Positions 1 through 11,300 of a DNA stretch of 64,000 bases are shown piece by piece. How positions within the stretch are numbered: position 1 is the first letter of the stretch; each line of letters starts with the position of its first letter. Origin of the DNA: Limnomonas spitsbergensis (Eukaryota; Chlorophyta; Chlorophyceae; Chlamydomonadales); assembly GCA_037349105.1 (NCBI GenBank), contig JAYJMM010000117.1:1302001-1366000 (forward strand). Reading direction: 5' to 3'. The notes beneath the pieces were generated by a model. It worked only from the letters and a program-made list of their open reading frames with translations, made no database searches and was not told the origin of the DNA. Both the position numbers and the translations under genes were made by a program.

Positions 1-66
1 CTCCAAGAGGGTCTTCCCTGCCTCCCGGGCCTCTGCAATTGCATTTTCAGCACTTAATCTTTTCAT
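1..66 (-). CDS. Possible partial exon, coiled-coil-like
   Basis: On the minus strand, one frame of the first bases of the window reads as a charged helical stretch ending ...NAIAEAREAGKTLLE and runs off the window edge. It lies downstream of the exon at 581-742 on the same strand, so the two may belong to one gene. The 3' splice site is not certain, because no AG puts this frame directly in phase with the end of the upstream exon. The function is not recognised. The composition would suit a coiled coil continuing the Gln/Glu/Arg-rich upstream exon. Confidence 0.3.
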   Translation of the reverse strand, partial: MKRLSAENAIAEAREAGKTLLE

Positions 67-234
67 GCAATGGCACCCGCAATGACATGTTCAGCACTGT
101 CTCTGCTGTTCCTCGACCTGGTCCCAAACATCCTGCGGAGGTAACGCCTCGGCTACAGAATAATTATTTGTTGTTAGGAATCCCGGTTGGGGTGAGGGTG
201 GGGCGGGCAGTGTCCCCCCCAACCCCCCCCGGCT

Positions 235-390
235 ACGAGTCTACACCTTCGGCAGACCGCCCTGCGACCGCCAAAGGCCTGATTGGGACCTAACCAGGAA
301 CGGCCTGCAGCTGGTGCCCAAGGCAATTGAATTGGCCACAACTGGGGCCTCTGGCCAGAGGCCAGACTGTTGCTGACATGTAGCTGAGGG
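235..390 (+). repeat. Dispersed repeat R1, plus orientation
   Basis: Copy of the family called R1 here. It holds the core 'AAAGGCCTGATTGGGACC', the self-complementary block 'GGCCTCTGGCCAGAGGCC' and a tail containing 'TGTAGCTGA'. The same blocks recur about a dozen times in the window in both orientations. Confidence 0.65.
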
Positions 391-580
391 ACGAAAAAAG
401 GAACACTGGGGTGGGGGGTGGGGGCGCTTGTTTATGTTGCTCTACGTCCCTTTTGATAGGTGTTTGGTTGATCTACGTCCTTGTTCCTATTTGATGCTAG
501 TGCTCAAACTCGTCTGTGCCAGGCACCAGTCCCCTGCATCTTTTCAGAGGCTCCGCTCTTTCTTGTTCACAAATATTCAC

Positions 581-742
581 CTCCACTCGCACGTTTGGCC
601 TCTCAGCTCTGTCCTTCAGCACCCGCTGCTGCCGTTCACGCGCCTGCTGCAGCTGCTGCTGCTGCTGCTCGCGGGCCCACTGCAGCTCCCTGCCGCTGCC
701 AAAAGCTCCGTCACCGAAGATACCCGCAAAGTCGCGATCCAT
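581..742 (-). CDS. First exon of an unrecognised Gln-rich protein
   Basis: An ATG at 742 opens 54 codons starting MDRDFAGIFGDGAFG, followed by a Q-run and an R/E/Q-rich helical segment (QQARERQQRVLKDRAERPN). A donor G|GTGAAT follows at 580, in phase 0. The pattern of an acidic/hydrophobic N-terminus followed by a charged coiled coil is protein-like, and the plus-strand frames over it are low-complexity. The gene would continue leftwards towards position 1. The poly-Q is encoded by a short CAG-type run, common in chlorophycean genes. No family is recognised. Confidence 0.5.
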
Positions 743-848
743 CTGCGCGTAACGTGCCCGTCAGCAGTATCCAGCATCCATCCATGACGCACGCACGATC
801 ACACAGGCACTCACAAGCACTGACATACATTCGAACCCGTCATGAGCA

Positions 849-1032
849 TTCAGCACATGCAGGCTGCGGATCATACATCACAACAATGATGCGCGGGGAA
901 AGGTAGTTGGGGGTCCAACAGGGCACTGCCCCGCTGCGTGGGGGAAAGGTAGCTGGGGGTGGCCACCCTCATACCATAGGTCCCCCTTTATAGTTCAGCA
1001 CATGCAGGCTGCAGATCATACATCACAACAAC
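849..1032. repeat. Direct repeat pair about 39 bp long, 145 bp apart
   Basis: 'TTCAGCACATGCAGGCTGC' followed by 'GATCATACATCACAACAA' occurs at 849-887 and again at 994-1032 with one mismatch. Between the copies is a short duplicated 'GGGGAAAGGTAG(T/C)TGGGGGT' block. No coding sequence is seen. From 1075 to 1142 there are short ATCCAAG/ATCCAATATCC repeats. Confidence 0.7.
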
Positions 1033-1222
1033 TGCCAGGGATGGGGATTGGTACAAGCAGGGTACCCTAGGTACAAGATCCAAGTACCATCCAATATCCA
1101 ATATCCAAGACTCATACAAGATCCAAGATCCAAGATCCAAGATGTCCTACTGGCAGAAGTGCAGCTCGTACCAATCCCCATTCCAGACAACTATGTGGCA
1201 GCTTGATTGCTCTATCATTACT

Positions 1223-2395
1223 CCCTTGACCTGCTCACCCTTGACTTGTCCAACCTCGCCCTGCCCTTGCCCAACCACGCCCTACCCTGCCTACCCACCC
1301 TTGACCTGCTCACCCTTGACTTGTCCAACCTCGCCCTGCCCTTGCCCAACCACGCCCTACCCTGCCTACCCACCCTTGACCTGCTCACCCTACCTCGCCC
1401 TGCCTCGCTCTGCCCTTGCCCAACCACGCCCTACCCTGCCTACCCACCCTTGACCTGCTCACCCTTGCCCTCCCCTGCCTCGCCCTGCCCTTGCCCAACC
1501 ACGCCCTACCCTGCCTACCCACCCTTGACCTGCTCACCCTTGACTCACCCTACCTCGCCCTGCCCTTGCCCAACCACACCCTACCCTGCCTACCCACCCT
1601 TTACCTGCTCACCCTTGACTCACCCTACCTCGCCCTGCCCTTGCCCAACCACGCCCTACCCTGCCTACCCACCCTTGACCTGCTCACCCTTGCCCTACCC
1701 TACCTCGCCCTGCCCTTGCCCAACCACGCCCTACCCTGCCTACCCACCCTTGACCTGCTCACCCTTGACTCGCCCTACCTCGCTCTGCCCTTGCCCAACC
1801 ACGCCCTACCCTGCCTACACACCCTTGACCTGCTCACCCTTGACTCACCCTACCTCGCTCTGCCCTTGCCCAACCACGCCCTACCCTGCCTACCCACCCT
1901 TGACCTGCTCACCCTTGACTCACCCTACCTCGCCCTGCCCTTGCCCAACCACGCCCTACCCTGCCTACCCACCCTTGACCTGCTCACCCTTGCCCTCCCC
2001 TGCCTCGCCCAGCCCTTGCCCAACCACGCCCTACCCTGCTACCCACCCTTGACCTGCTCACCCTTGCCCTCCCCTGCCTCGCCCTGCCCTTGCCCAACCA
2101 CGCCCTACCCTGCCTACCCACCCTTGACCTGCTCACCCTTGACTCACCCTGCCTCGCCCTGCCCTTGCCCAACCACGCCCTACCCTGCCTACACACCCTT
2201 GACCTGCTCACCCTTGACTCACCCTACCTCGCCCTGCCCTTGCCCAACCACATCCTGCCCTGCCAACCCACCCTTGACCTGCTCACCCTTGACTCACCCT
2301 ACCTCGCCCTGCCCTTGCCCAACCACGCCCTACCCTGCCTACCCACCCTTGACCTGCTCACCCTCGCCCTCCCCTGCCTCCCCATGCCCTGTCTG
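1223..2395. repeat. 75-bp tandem satellite, about 15-16 copies
   Basis: The unit carries 'CCCTTGACCTGCTCACCC', 'TACCTCGCCCTGCCCTTGCC' and 'CAACCACGCCCTACCCTGCC'. The block 'ACGCCCTACC' recurs at 1501, 1576 (one mismatch), 1651 and 1726, exactly 75 bp apart. Because 75 is a multiple of 3, long open frames cross the array in several frames and on both strands; these are not taken as genes. Strand composition is strongly asymmetric (C/T-rich plus strand). Confidence 0.95.
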
Positions 2396-2700
2396 GTCCA
2401 CCCGCCCCTGCCCTGTTTATAAACGCCCTGCCCTGCCCAATCACCCTTGCCCTGCCTAGACCACCCACTTCTACCCAACCACCCTTGCCCTGCCTAGACC
2501 ACCCACTCCTGCCCAACCACCCTTGCCCTGCCTACCCAACCACCATTGCCCTGCCCACCCATTCCCTGCCTAGAGCACCCATCCCTGCCCCTGCCTCTGC
2601 CCTTGCCCCTGCCCACGCCCCTGCCATGCCCATGCCATGCCCCCCTGCCCCTGTTCATCCCACCTGCCCTGCCCAGTGCCCACCCACCTGCCGCTCCATT
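2396..2700. repeat. Degenerate CCTGCC-rich tract
   Basis: Irregular short repeats such as 'CCCTTGCCCTGCCTA' and 'CCCCTGCC' continue from the 75-bp array. This looks like an eroded edge of the satellite. No gene is seen. Confidence 0.7.
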
Positions 2701-2796
2701 GCATCAAACTGCCGCTCCATGTCGCTGAAATGCTGTTCCATTGACCACGGTGGCAGCGCAGCAGCCTTGAACGGCTGGCCTGCCCGTCTGCACATC

Positions 2797-4098
2797 GCAG
2801 GAAGGTACCATGCACAATTGCACATCGCAAGAAGTAACCATGCACATGGCAGGAAGGTACCATGCACATCGCAGGAAGGTACCATGCACATCGCAGGAAG
2901 GTACCATGCACATCGCAGGAGGGTACCATGCACATCGCAGGAGGGTACCATGCACATCGCAGGAGGGTACCATGCACATCGCAGGAAGGTACCATGCACA
3001 TCTCAGGAAGGTACCATGCACATGGCAGGATGTTACCATGCACATCTCAGGAAGGTGCCATGCACATCGCAGGAGGGTACCATGCACATCGCAGGAAGGT
3101 ACCATGCACATCGCAGGAGGGTACCATGCACATCTCAGGAAGGTGCCATGCACATCGCAGGAAGGTACCATGCACATCGCAGGAAGGTGCCATACACATC
3201 TCAGGAAGGTATCATGCACATCGCAGGAAGGCACCATGCACATCGCAGGAGGGTGCCATGCACATCGCAGGAAGGTACCATGCACATCGCAGGAAGGTAC
3301 CATGCACATCGCAGGAGGGTACCATGCACATGGCAGGAGGGTACCATGCACATCGCAGGAAGGTACCATGCACATTGCAGGAAGGTACCATGCACATCTC
3401 AGGAAGGTACCATGCACATGGCAGGAGGGTACCATGCACATCTCAGGAAGGTGCCATGCACATCTAGGAAGGTACCATGCACATCTCAGGAAGGTACCAT
3501 GCACATCGCAGGAAGGTATCATGCACATCGCAGGATGTTACCATGCACATCGCAGGAAGGTGCCATACACATCTCAGGAAGGTATCATGCACATCGCAGG
3601 AAGGCACCATGCACATCGCAGGAGGGTGCCATGCACATCGCAGGAAGGTACCATGCACATCGCAGGAAGGTACCATGCACATCGCAGGAAGGTACCATGC
3701 ACATCGCAGGAGGGTACTATGCACATCGCAGGAGGGTACCATGCACATCGCAGGAAGGTACCATGCACATTGCAGGAAGGTACCATGCACATCTCAGGAA
3801 GGTACCATGCACATGGCAGGAGGGTACCATGCACATCTCAGGAAGGTGCCATGCACATCGCAGGAAGGTACCACGCACATCGCAGGAAGGCACCATGCAC
3901 ATGGCAGGAGGGTACCATGCACATCGCAGGAAGGTACCATACACATCGTAGCAAGGTGCCATGCACATCTCAGGAAGGTACCATGCACATCTCAGGAAGG
4001 TACCATGCACATGGCAGGAGGGTACCATGCACATCGCAGGTAGGTACCATGCACATCGTAGGAAGGTACCATGCACATCGCGGGAAGGTACCATGCGT
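2797..4098. repeat. 22-bp tandem satellite, about 59 copies
   Basis: The unit is 'ACCATGCACATCGCAGGA' plus 'AGGT'. Variant positions include CATCGC/CATCTC/CATGGC and GGAAGG/GGAGGG. Most units carry GGTACC and ATGCAC. Since 22 is not a multiple of 3, three units make a 66-bp period, and open frames appear in all frames as a repeat artefact. Variants are interspersed rather than blocked, suggesting repeated local exchange. Confidence 0.95.
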
Positions 4099-4925
4099 TC
4101 GCTGCCATCGGCGATCTCAGAGAGGCCAGGGGGGGGGCATGGCACGATGGGATGCTGTGGCGTGAAATTTCACTGAAGTTCACTACAGCGAAATACATTT
4201 CACTGTCACTGAAGTGAGATCACAGTGAAAATGCAATGGACATTTAGCATTGACTAGACTGCCTTTCAATCAGGGACAGACCACGGCTGGCCTGTGGTCA
4301 GCGGCCCAAGCAGCAGAGGATGTTGTGCACCAGGAGCCCTCGGCCGCAGGTGGAGATGTAGCTGAACTGTAGCTGAAGTTGAAACACACTTTTGAACGAA
4401 TACCTGTGCTCAGTGTGTGAGCTATAACAGGCGTGCACAAAAAAAACAATGACAATGCGGCACTGGGCAGGCAGTCTGTTACTCCTTGTGACAGTGTCAG
4501 TGTGTCAAGCATCTTAATTTAATTTCATACAAAGTTCATTTTCAACAGCTCCAATTCCAGCAAGAAGTTCTATACATTATCACCCAAAGCCTTTCCCTAC
4601 AGGGCCAGGCAGCAAGCTAGCTAGGTTCCTGCTCCAGGACTGGTGACCAACTTTCCCCCCCTGAATAGGCCAGCTGGGCTTTTGTTAGCTACCCGTGGGC
4701 AGAGCAAGTAGCTGAGGTTCACTCTCGGCTACCTGCAGCTAAATGTCGCCAATGGGAGGCTTGCAGGTTCCTGACTGTGAGGCTTGCTTCATGTTGCAGG
4801 GTTTAGGGTCAAGTGGTTATGGTTCCAAAACTAAGCGGCCCATAGCACATTGTCAGACGATCTGGCGCCAGGGAGCAGGGCTATCAGGCAGAAGACCTTG
4901 CATCATGCAGCAATCGCCAGTGTCT
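4099..4925. other. No gene seen
   Basis: Unique sequence between arrays. It contains a short imperfect hairpin at about 4195-4233 (arms 'CATTTCACTGT' and 'ACAGTGAAAATG') and, near 4710-4745, fragments resembling the R1 tail ('AGCTGAGGTTCA', 'CAGCTAAATGTCGCC'). Confidence 0.5.
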
Positions 4926-4929
4926 CTTT

Positions 4930-5090
4930 TTTCGTGACTCAGCTTCATGTCAGCTACACTCCAGCCTCTGGCCGGAAGCCCCATTTGTGGTCAGCAATGC
5001 TGCTTTGGCCACCTCTCGTAGGCCAGTCCAGGTTTGGTCCCAATCGGGTCTTTGGCGGCCGGGGGCGGCCTGCCAAAGGTGGACTCCAGC
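4930..5090 (-). repeat. Dispersed repeat R1, minus orientation
   Basis: Reverse copy of R1. It starts with 'TCAGCTACACTCCAG', then 'CCTCTGGCCGGAAGCC', then 'CCAGGTTTGGTCCCAATCGG', and ends with a GGCGGCCG block. It matches the reverse complement of the copies at 235-390 and 21968-22170. Confidence 0.75.
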
Positions 5091-5186
5091 CGAGAAAATA
5101 AAGACTGGCGATCACAGGTATAACGCTTGCACATAATCAACTTCAAAGGATCCTCTCTATCTCTCTCCCCCTGTCTAGATCACCAA

Positions 5187-5342
5187 GTTGTTCCATGTTC
5201 CTGCCCCTCACACACAAGTGTGGCATGGATGCACCAGGGTCCTAGCTGTGCATGGTATAGCTGGATTTGAGATTGCTCATTCCCTTCCAGCCCCACGTGG
5301 CCGAGCGCGCAGCAGAGCCCAGCGATTATGCACCGTTCTAAA
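5187..5342 (+). mobile_element. SINE-like element, plus orientation
   Basis: One of three copies in the window of a roughly 150-bp element. Shared landmarks in order are 'TTCCATGTTCCTGCCCC', a 'GTGGCATGG(A/C)TGCACCA' block, 'GCTGTGCATGGT', 'CATTCCCTTCCAGCCCC', then a tail 'GTGGCCGAGC...GCAG(A/G)GCCCAGC' ending near 'GCACCGTTCTAAAC'. The tail resembles the 3' ends of the LINE-like sequences at 16.2-17.2 kb. No protein is encoded. No clear tRNA head was recognised, so the SINE label rests on size, copy number and the shared tail. Confidence 0.55.
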
Positions 5343-7059
5343 CATAATTTATGACCGGTACCCGACTACCCAGTAGATACTCCAGATTTGTCCTGATATC
5401 TATCAATGCCAGCAATGACGTTTCCTTATCCTCAGCATGCATGCTCGAGAGCAAAATATCAAGGAACATGGGCATGGAAATAGGCGTGCTTGAGCACGGC
5501 CATTCTTTTCCTTTGCTTGGACTTGGCAAAGTATGTGGCTGGCTGCCTAACCCTAGAAAAACCGAGGCGCAAACACAGAAAAATAGCCCGGGTACGCTTG
5601 TGGCGCTCATCAACAGCTGAGAAAGGCGAGTAGAAACAGTTAAGGCACACGAACAACAAGCACTCACGCGGCCATGGGCACCATTCATATCTGTCCATGG
5701 TGTGGCGACAGTGCAGCATGCCATGTTCTCTAGCCCTGTGTGCATTGGCTTTTAGTGCACTGCTTAGCTGATGAAAGGAGGGTTGCTGGTTTGCAGTTTC
5801 CACCCTTTTTGCTGCTTCATTTGTCCCAGAAGGAGGGAGGGTTGTTCACACACACCTGGCGTGGCCACCGGCAGGCAGCTGCTGCCTCATCCAGGCGGTT
5901 GGTCGGGGGTCGCCATCACCATCGCTGGCTCCGGCCCTCTGCAAATACACACAAGAGGGCTAGTCATTCCGTCTGCATGCAAATTCCAGGCAGTCGGCGG
6001 TGCCCCCGCGCCTTGAATTTCTGCAAGGGAGGAGTGAGCTGGCATATGAGTAGAAGGTTCGTATCGAAATACTGAATCGCGACATAGAGATTGCAGTGCA
6101 TGAACTGTGTGAGAAAGAAGCGTGAGGCAGCCCGACCCATTTATCTCACATGCTGGGCCGGGACGCTCCTGCGATGGGTGACAGCGACGGGTGCCGGGCA
6201 CCTTCTGGACGGGGCGGAAACTAGACTCTGCTGACGTCCGCTGATCATGAGTCGTTTAAGAAGTAAACAAGATTGAATGACCGATAGTGAGGAGGTAGTG
6301 TTTGAAGCCGCACGCGTCTTCAATCAATCGATCATTTTGGGACCCTAAACCAATCCAAAACCCTAGGCCTCAATCAAAGTCAGGGGGGAAGTCCTTCAAG
6401 AGCTTCTTTCGTGTCAAGGCCGTTGAGCGGACAGCGACTCTAAAATTGGCCATCCATGATTACCCAGCAGCTCCGTCATACCCCTCCAAAACAAAGCAAG
6501 CAGTAACAAATATAATTTAGCCATGACGAAGGCAAGGATCATCTCCCTTTTCATTCAGGCCTTCACCCAGAGGTAGCCCAGCAGTCAGCACCACCCTTCC
6601 AAAACAAGCAGACACAGATATATAATCAAGCCACTAGGCAAAACATGTCTCTATACCATCCCAGCATTATCCCAGCCTCCATTTCGCTAAGACGACCCAC
6701 AGAGAAACGCATCGATGAAATGGCACCCCCAACAGGACTGTTAACAAATCCATCTCCCAAACCCAAATGCCCCAGCAGCAGTAGCAGCAGTAGCGGCAGC
6801 AGTTTAACTGTCAATGAGCTGCAGCTAAGCACAGCACCATACTAGGACAGCTGAATATTCTTTGGAGAGGCCAATCATATTGTTTTGGGGACCTGGTAAT
6901 GACCTGGTCCGGTCCTCTTTGGGGGACTCAGCCAAGTCCTATTAACATGCCTGATAAGGTCCGCCTGCCAGGCTCTGTCAGCGCTTAATCTGCAAAAATC
7001 GTTTCCTACATTTTCTCCATGCAGCAGGTGTCGTCAATGCTGCCCGAGCCCCCAACTGA

Positions 7060-7091
<32 letters not shown>

Positions 7092-7229
7092 TAATCAGCG
7101 GCGCCGCCCGAGCCCCCACCAAGCAGCAGCGGCAATCGCAGATGTAGGAGAAACAGGCAGCGATGCTGTCCGCACACCACATGTCTAGCATTGCTCTGTT
7201 CACACCCGTGTTCACAATGAGTAGAGTGG
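5343..7229. other. Gene-poor stretch, weak coding signals only
   Basis: The most protein-like frame is minus strand about 5338-5500 (ending ...FLDILLSSMHAEDKETSLLA and on to a stop at 5338), but no exon chain could be built. A Ser/Pro-rich plus frame at 6645-6845 and an Ala-rich minus frame near 7050-7110 over a (GCA)n run are compatible with exons but equally with simple sequence. I do not call a gene. Confidence 0.3.
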
Positions 7230-8250
7230 CGCGACCGCAGAAGGCTCGTATTGCGCACCATGCGCAGGAATTCCCCAGCTCAGCTCACGCCGAATGGAAA
7301 GGGTAACTCGCTGCGGCTGCAGAGCATAGGTAGTCCACCGCCTGGATGGCCCACCGGAACTCCATACGGCCGGCATGGCCTCGTTCACCACCGTACTCAC
7401 GTACTCACACCGAATAGAACGGCGCGACTGCAGTGGTTGTGTCGCGCTGGTCCACTGCCAGAGCAGTCCACCATGCGACGGTATTCCCCAGCTGAGCTCA
7501 CACCGAATAGTACGGCGCGACCGCGGTGGCTGTGTCGCGCAAGTAGTCCACTGCCAGAACAGTCCACCATGCGACGGTATTCCCCAGCTGAGCTCACACC
7601 GAATAGTACGGCGCAACCGCGGTGGATGTGTCGCGCAAGTAGTCCACTGCCAGAGCAGTCCACCATGTGACAGTATTCCCCAGCTGAGCTCACACCGAAT
7701 AGTACGGCGCGACCGCGGTGGCTGTGTTACGCAGGTAGTCCACTGCCAGAACAGTCCACCATGCGACGGTATTCCCCAGCTGAGCTCACACCGAATAGTA
7801 CGGCGCGACCGCGGTGGCTGTGTTACGCAAGTAGTCCACTGCCAGAACAGTCCACCATGCGACGGTATTCCCCAGCTGAGCTCACACCGAATAGTACGGC
7901 GCAACCGCGGTGGATGTGTCGCGCAAGTAGTCCACTGCCAGAGCAGTCCACCATGTGACAGTATTCCCCAGCTGAGCTCACACCGAATAGTACGGCGCGA
8001 CCGCGGTGGCTGTGTCGCGCAAGTAGTCCACTGCCAGAACAGTCCACCATGCGACGGTATTCCCCAGCTGAGCTCACACCGAATAGTACGGCGCGACCGC
8101 GGTGGCTGTGTCGCGCAAGTAGTCCACTGCCAGAGCAGTCCACCATGTGACAGTATTCCCCAGCTGAGCTCACACCGAATAGTACGGCGCGACCGCGGTG
8201 GCTGTGTTACGCAGGTAGTCCACCGCCTGAACAGTCCACCGGAACTCCGC
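7230..8250. repeat. 96-bp tandem repeat, about 8 good copies
   Basis: The unit contains 'CCACCATGCGACGGTATTCC', 'CCAGCTGAGCTCACACCGAA', 'TAGTACGGCGCGACCGCGG' and 'TAGTCCACTGCCAGA'. The block 'CCATGCGACG' or 'CCATGTGACA' recurs at 7471, 7567, 7663 and 7759, exactly 96 bp apart. A diverged copy starts near 7250. Because 96 is a multiple of 3 (32 codons), a 32-residue repeat is open on both strands; neither is accepted as a gene. Alternating GCGACGG/GTGACAG and GCGCGACC/GCGCAACC variants show a higher-order order of copies. Confidence 0.95.
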
Positions 8251-8303
8251 TCCCAGACCTAGTGCAGAGTTGTGAGCGCCTGAAGGGGTAACCGGGAGTA
8301 ACC

Positions 8304-8339
<36 letters not shown>
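8304..8339. repeat. (CAG)n microsatellite
   Basis: About 12 uninterrupted CAG triplets lie just beyond the proposed 3' end of the minus-strand gene ending at 8345. On that gene's strand it reads (CTG)n and would lie in the 3' untranslated region. Confidence 0.95.
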
Positions 8340-8344
8340 TTAAA

Positions 8345-11300
8345 TCAAACAGGAGGAAGACAGTGCCAACAACAAATGCCCTGAACAGAATAAGGAACTA
8401 ACAGGCTGCCAGTTTTTTCAGTACCAGTTTTGGTACCTGGAAAGGGAAAGAGGCCCGGTCCTTTCAAGGGCAACTTCAGAGCGCAACGCGAAGACAACCC
8501 AGCTGTAGAGGTGAGCACGGTGGAGCCGGCGACAGCGAGGGGGGCTGTCGAGGACAGACTGATACCGTTACTGATAAAAAAACTCAAGAGGGAAATAAAT
8601 GGTTCTGGAGCGATCCCGTCGCCCGCACCCGTCCCCCACACGCACCTGACATGAGCTCTGCGGTCCCGGTTGCACTCCCGGTCAGCCGCACAATCAGCGG
8701 GACCACGCTCTGCATGTTGAGGCCCGCCCCGAGTGCCGGCATGGGGATGCCTGCAGTCGGGGCCGGGGAGCCTGCAGGCGCCGCCTCCGCGCCGCCCTGC
8801 GCCGCGGCGTCTGAGGAAGCTGGCGCCGCGGCATCCGTGGCAGCTGGCGCTGCGGCGCTCGCTGCCGAAACGCCGGCCGCCGCGGCCGTGGCTGCCAACG
8901 CGGCGAGATTCGGCATGTCGATGGCTGCAGGCGGCGCTGGCACTGGGGGCTTCTTCGAAGGCCTGCCGCGCTTCCGAGGAACGTGCGCGTCGGCCATCGC
9001 CGCCGAATTGGCGAGTGGCACCATCGACGGTAGCGGCGGCAGCGGCACCGCCATTGGCGCGCCGAGCTTCATCCCTGCAGCCCCCCCTCCTCCCATCAAC
9101 AGGGCCAGCAGCGCGTGCTGGTTCCCGCCTCCCATGGCCGCCTGCAGCGCGCCATAGGCGGGGTTCCTGGGCTGCATGTTGGGACCTGCGCTGCATCCGG
9201 ATGGGGGCGCCATCGACAAGGAGGCGAGAAAAGGCGCCAGCATGCTAGCCAGGTTGACGTTCGTCATCCCCACAGCAGACGGACCGACCGCAACTGTAGC
9301 TGCGGTACCACCGCCGTTTTGGGCCATGGCAGTCGCCATGGCAGGTATCACAACAGGTGCTACGGTAGGTGCCGTGGCACCGACGGCAGGTGCCACGACA
9401 GGTGCCACGACAGGTGCCAAGGTAGGTGCCGCGCCACCGAGGGGCGCCAACTCCAGGAAAACGCCGTCGGGGCCTTTTCTCCTCCTCCTTCTCTTCACCT
9501 TCGGAACATCGGAGACTGCCGCCGCAGCGATGGCGGTCGCGGCGTCCGTGGCATCAGAGCCATCGACTTCTGAGGTGCCTTCGCCGCCGTCGATGCCGTC
9601 GATGCCAGATGCAGTTGTTGGCGGCGGCGTTGTGGCCGCCGGTTTTGGGGCGGGGGTCGCCAGCTTGATCTTGGAGGCCAGGGCAGCTGCGGCTGCTGCC
9701 GCAGCTTCGGCCTCATTCCCGCCCCAAGCCGCGCCGTCGTCATCATCCCACAGGTAGTCTCCAAAGCAGCTCCCGTCAGCTACGTCCGGTCCAGTCTGAG
9801 CGGACCCGCCGCCGGCCGCCCGGAGCGCAAGCACGGCATCCAGACCAAAGATGCCAACCAGGAACAGGTCGTATCTGTGCATCAAGGAAAGATAATAAGA
9901 TTCCGCCAGAATCTTATTAAGATTCTCGCCTATGGGCGGACGCTGTTTTGACCATGCAGTAAAAATAATATTACGCTCAATTGCCCCCCCCTACCCTTTG
10001 TTCTTGGGGCACCTGCATGGTCGGTGCCGACCATGATTTCGCTTTTCTTTTCTTTTCTTAAAACTTTGTTTTAACCGGTATGTAAGGTCTGCATGTTTTG
10101 GGGCTGTAGATTCGAATTGTCTTACCTCGGGTGTGAATACATAAATTTGCTTCATGCGGCACAGCACAATTTAGACCCAAACTCACAATATTTGACTGGA
10201 AACTGTTATCATACCGGTAGATACCCCTTTCGATCACACCGGTAGATACCCCTTTCGATCATACCGGTAAATAACTCTTCCGCCTCCCCCCTCCTCCTCC
10301 CCTCCCCTCTTCCGCCTGCCCACTCCTCCTGCCTCCCCTCTCCTCCTGCCTCCCCTCTCCTCCTGCCTCCCCTCTCCTCCTGCCTCCCCTCTCCTCCTGC
10401 CTCCCCTCTCCTCCTGTCTCCCCTCTACTCTTGCCTCCCCTCTCCCCCCTCCTCCCTTCTCCTCCTGCCTCCCCTCTTCTCCTGCCTCCCCTCTCCCCCC
10501 TCCTCCCCTCTTCCGCCTCCCCTCTCCTCCTGCCTCCCCACTCCTCCTGCCTCCCCTCTCCTCCCCTCTCCTGCCCTCTCCTCCTGCCTCCCCCCCTCCT
10601 CCCTTCTTCCTCCTCGCCCCTCCTCCTGCCTCCCCTCTTCTGCCTCCCCCCACCTCCCCTCTCCTCCTGCCTCCCCCCACCTCACCTCTCCTCCCCCCTC
10701 CTCCTTCCTCCCCTCTCCTCCGGCCTCCCCGCTTCTGCCTCCTCCCTTTTCCCCCCTCCTCCCCTCTCCACCCTCCTCCCCTCTCCACCCTCCTCCCCCC
10801 TCCTCCTTCCTCCCCTCTCCTCCGGCCTCCCTGCTTCTGCCTCCTCCCTCCTCCCCCCTTCTCCCCTCTTCCGCCTCCCCCCACTGTACCTTGGCTGTTT
10901 GTACCCGGCCACATGTGCTCTGTAAGACCGAAGCGCATCACCGAGCCTGCAGAGGTAAGGGATAAACCTTGATCAGGACCCTTTGATTCCAATACCAAAC
11001 AGTGTGGCTCTGAAACCATAATACGTGTGCCTGAAACCATAACAAGTGCGCCTGAAACCATTACACGTGTGCCGAATAAGATCGGAGCGCATCACCGAGC
11101 CTGCAGAGGTAAGGGACAAACCTTGATCAGGACCCTTTGATTCTTATACCAAACAGTGTGGCTCTGAAACCATTACACGTGTGCCGAGTGAGAGCTAAGG
11201 GCATCACCATGTCTGAGGAAGCAAGGAAGCACACCTTGATCAGGATCCTGAGATTCCAAAACCAACCAGTGTGGCTCTGAAACCATTACACGTGTGCCGG

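Noticed and set aside
1207..2459. Long Pro/Leu/Cys-rich open frames over the 75-bp satellite
   Set aside because: They exist in more than one frame because the unit is a multiple of 3. No splice, start or domain evidence.
2485..4165. Long frames of 450-490 residues over the 22-bp satellite
   Set aside because: Open on both strands and in all frames as a direct result of the repeat; no independent gene signal.
7212..8262. 32-residue repeat proteins on either strand
   Set aside because: The 96-bp unit lacks stops in several frames. Nothing favours one strand, and no conserved non-repeat part is attached.
10234..11061. Gly/Arg/Glu-rich 275-residue frame
   Set aside because: It is the purine strand of a homopyrimidine tract inside an intron.
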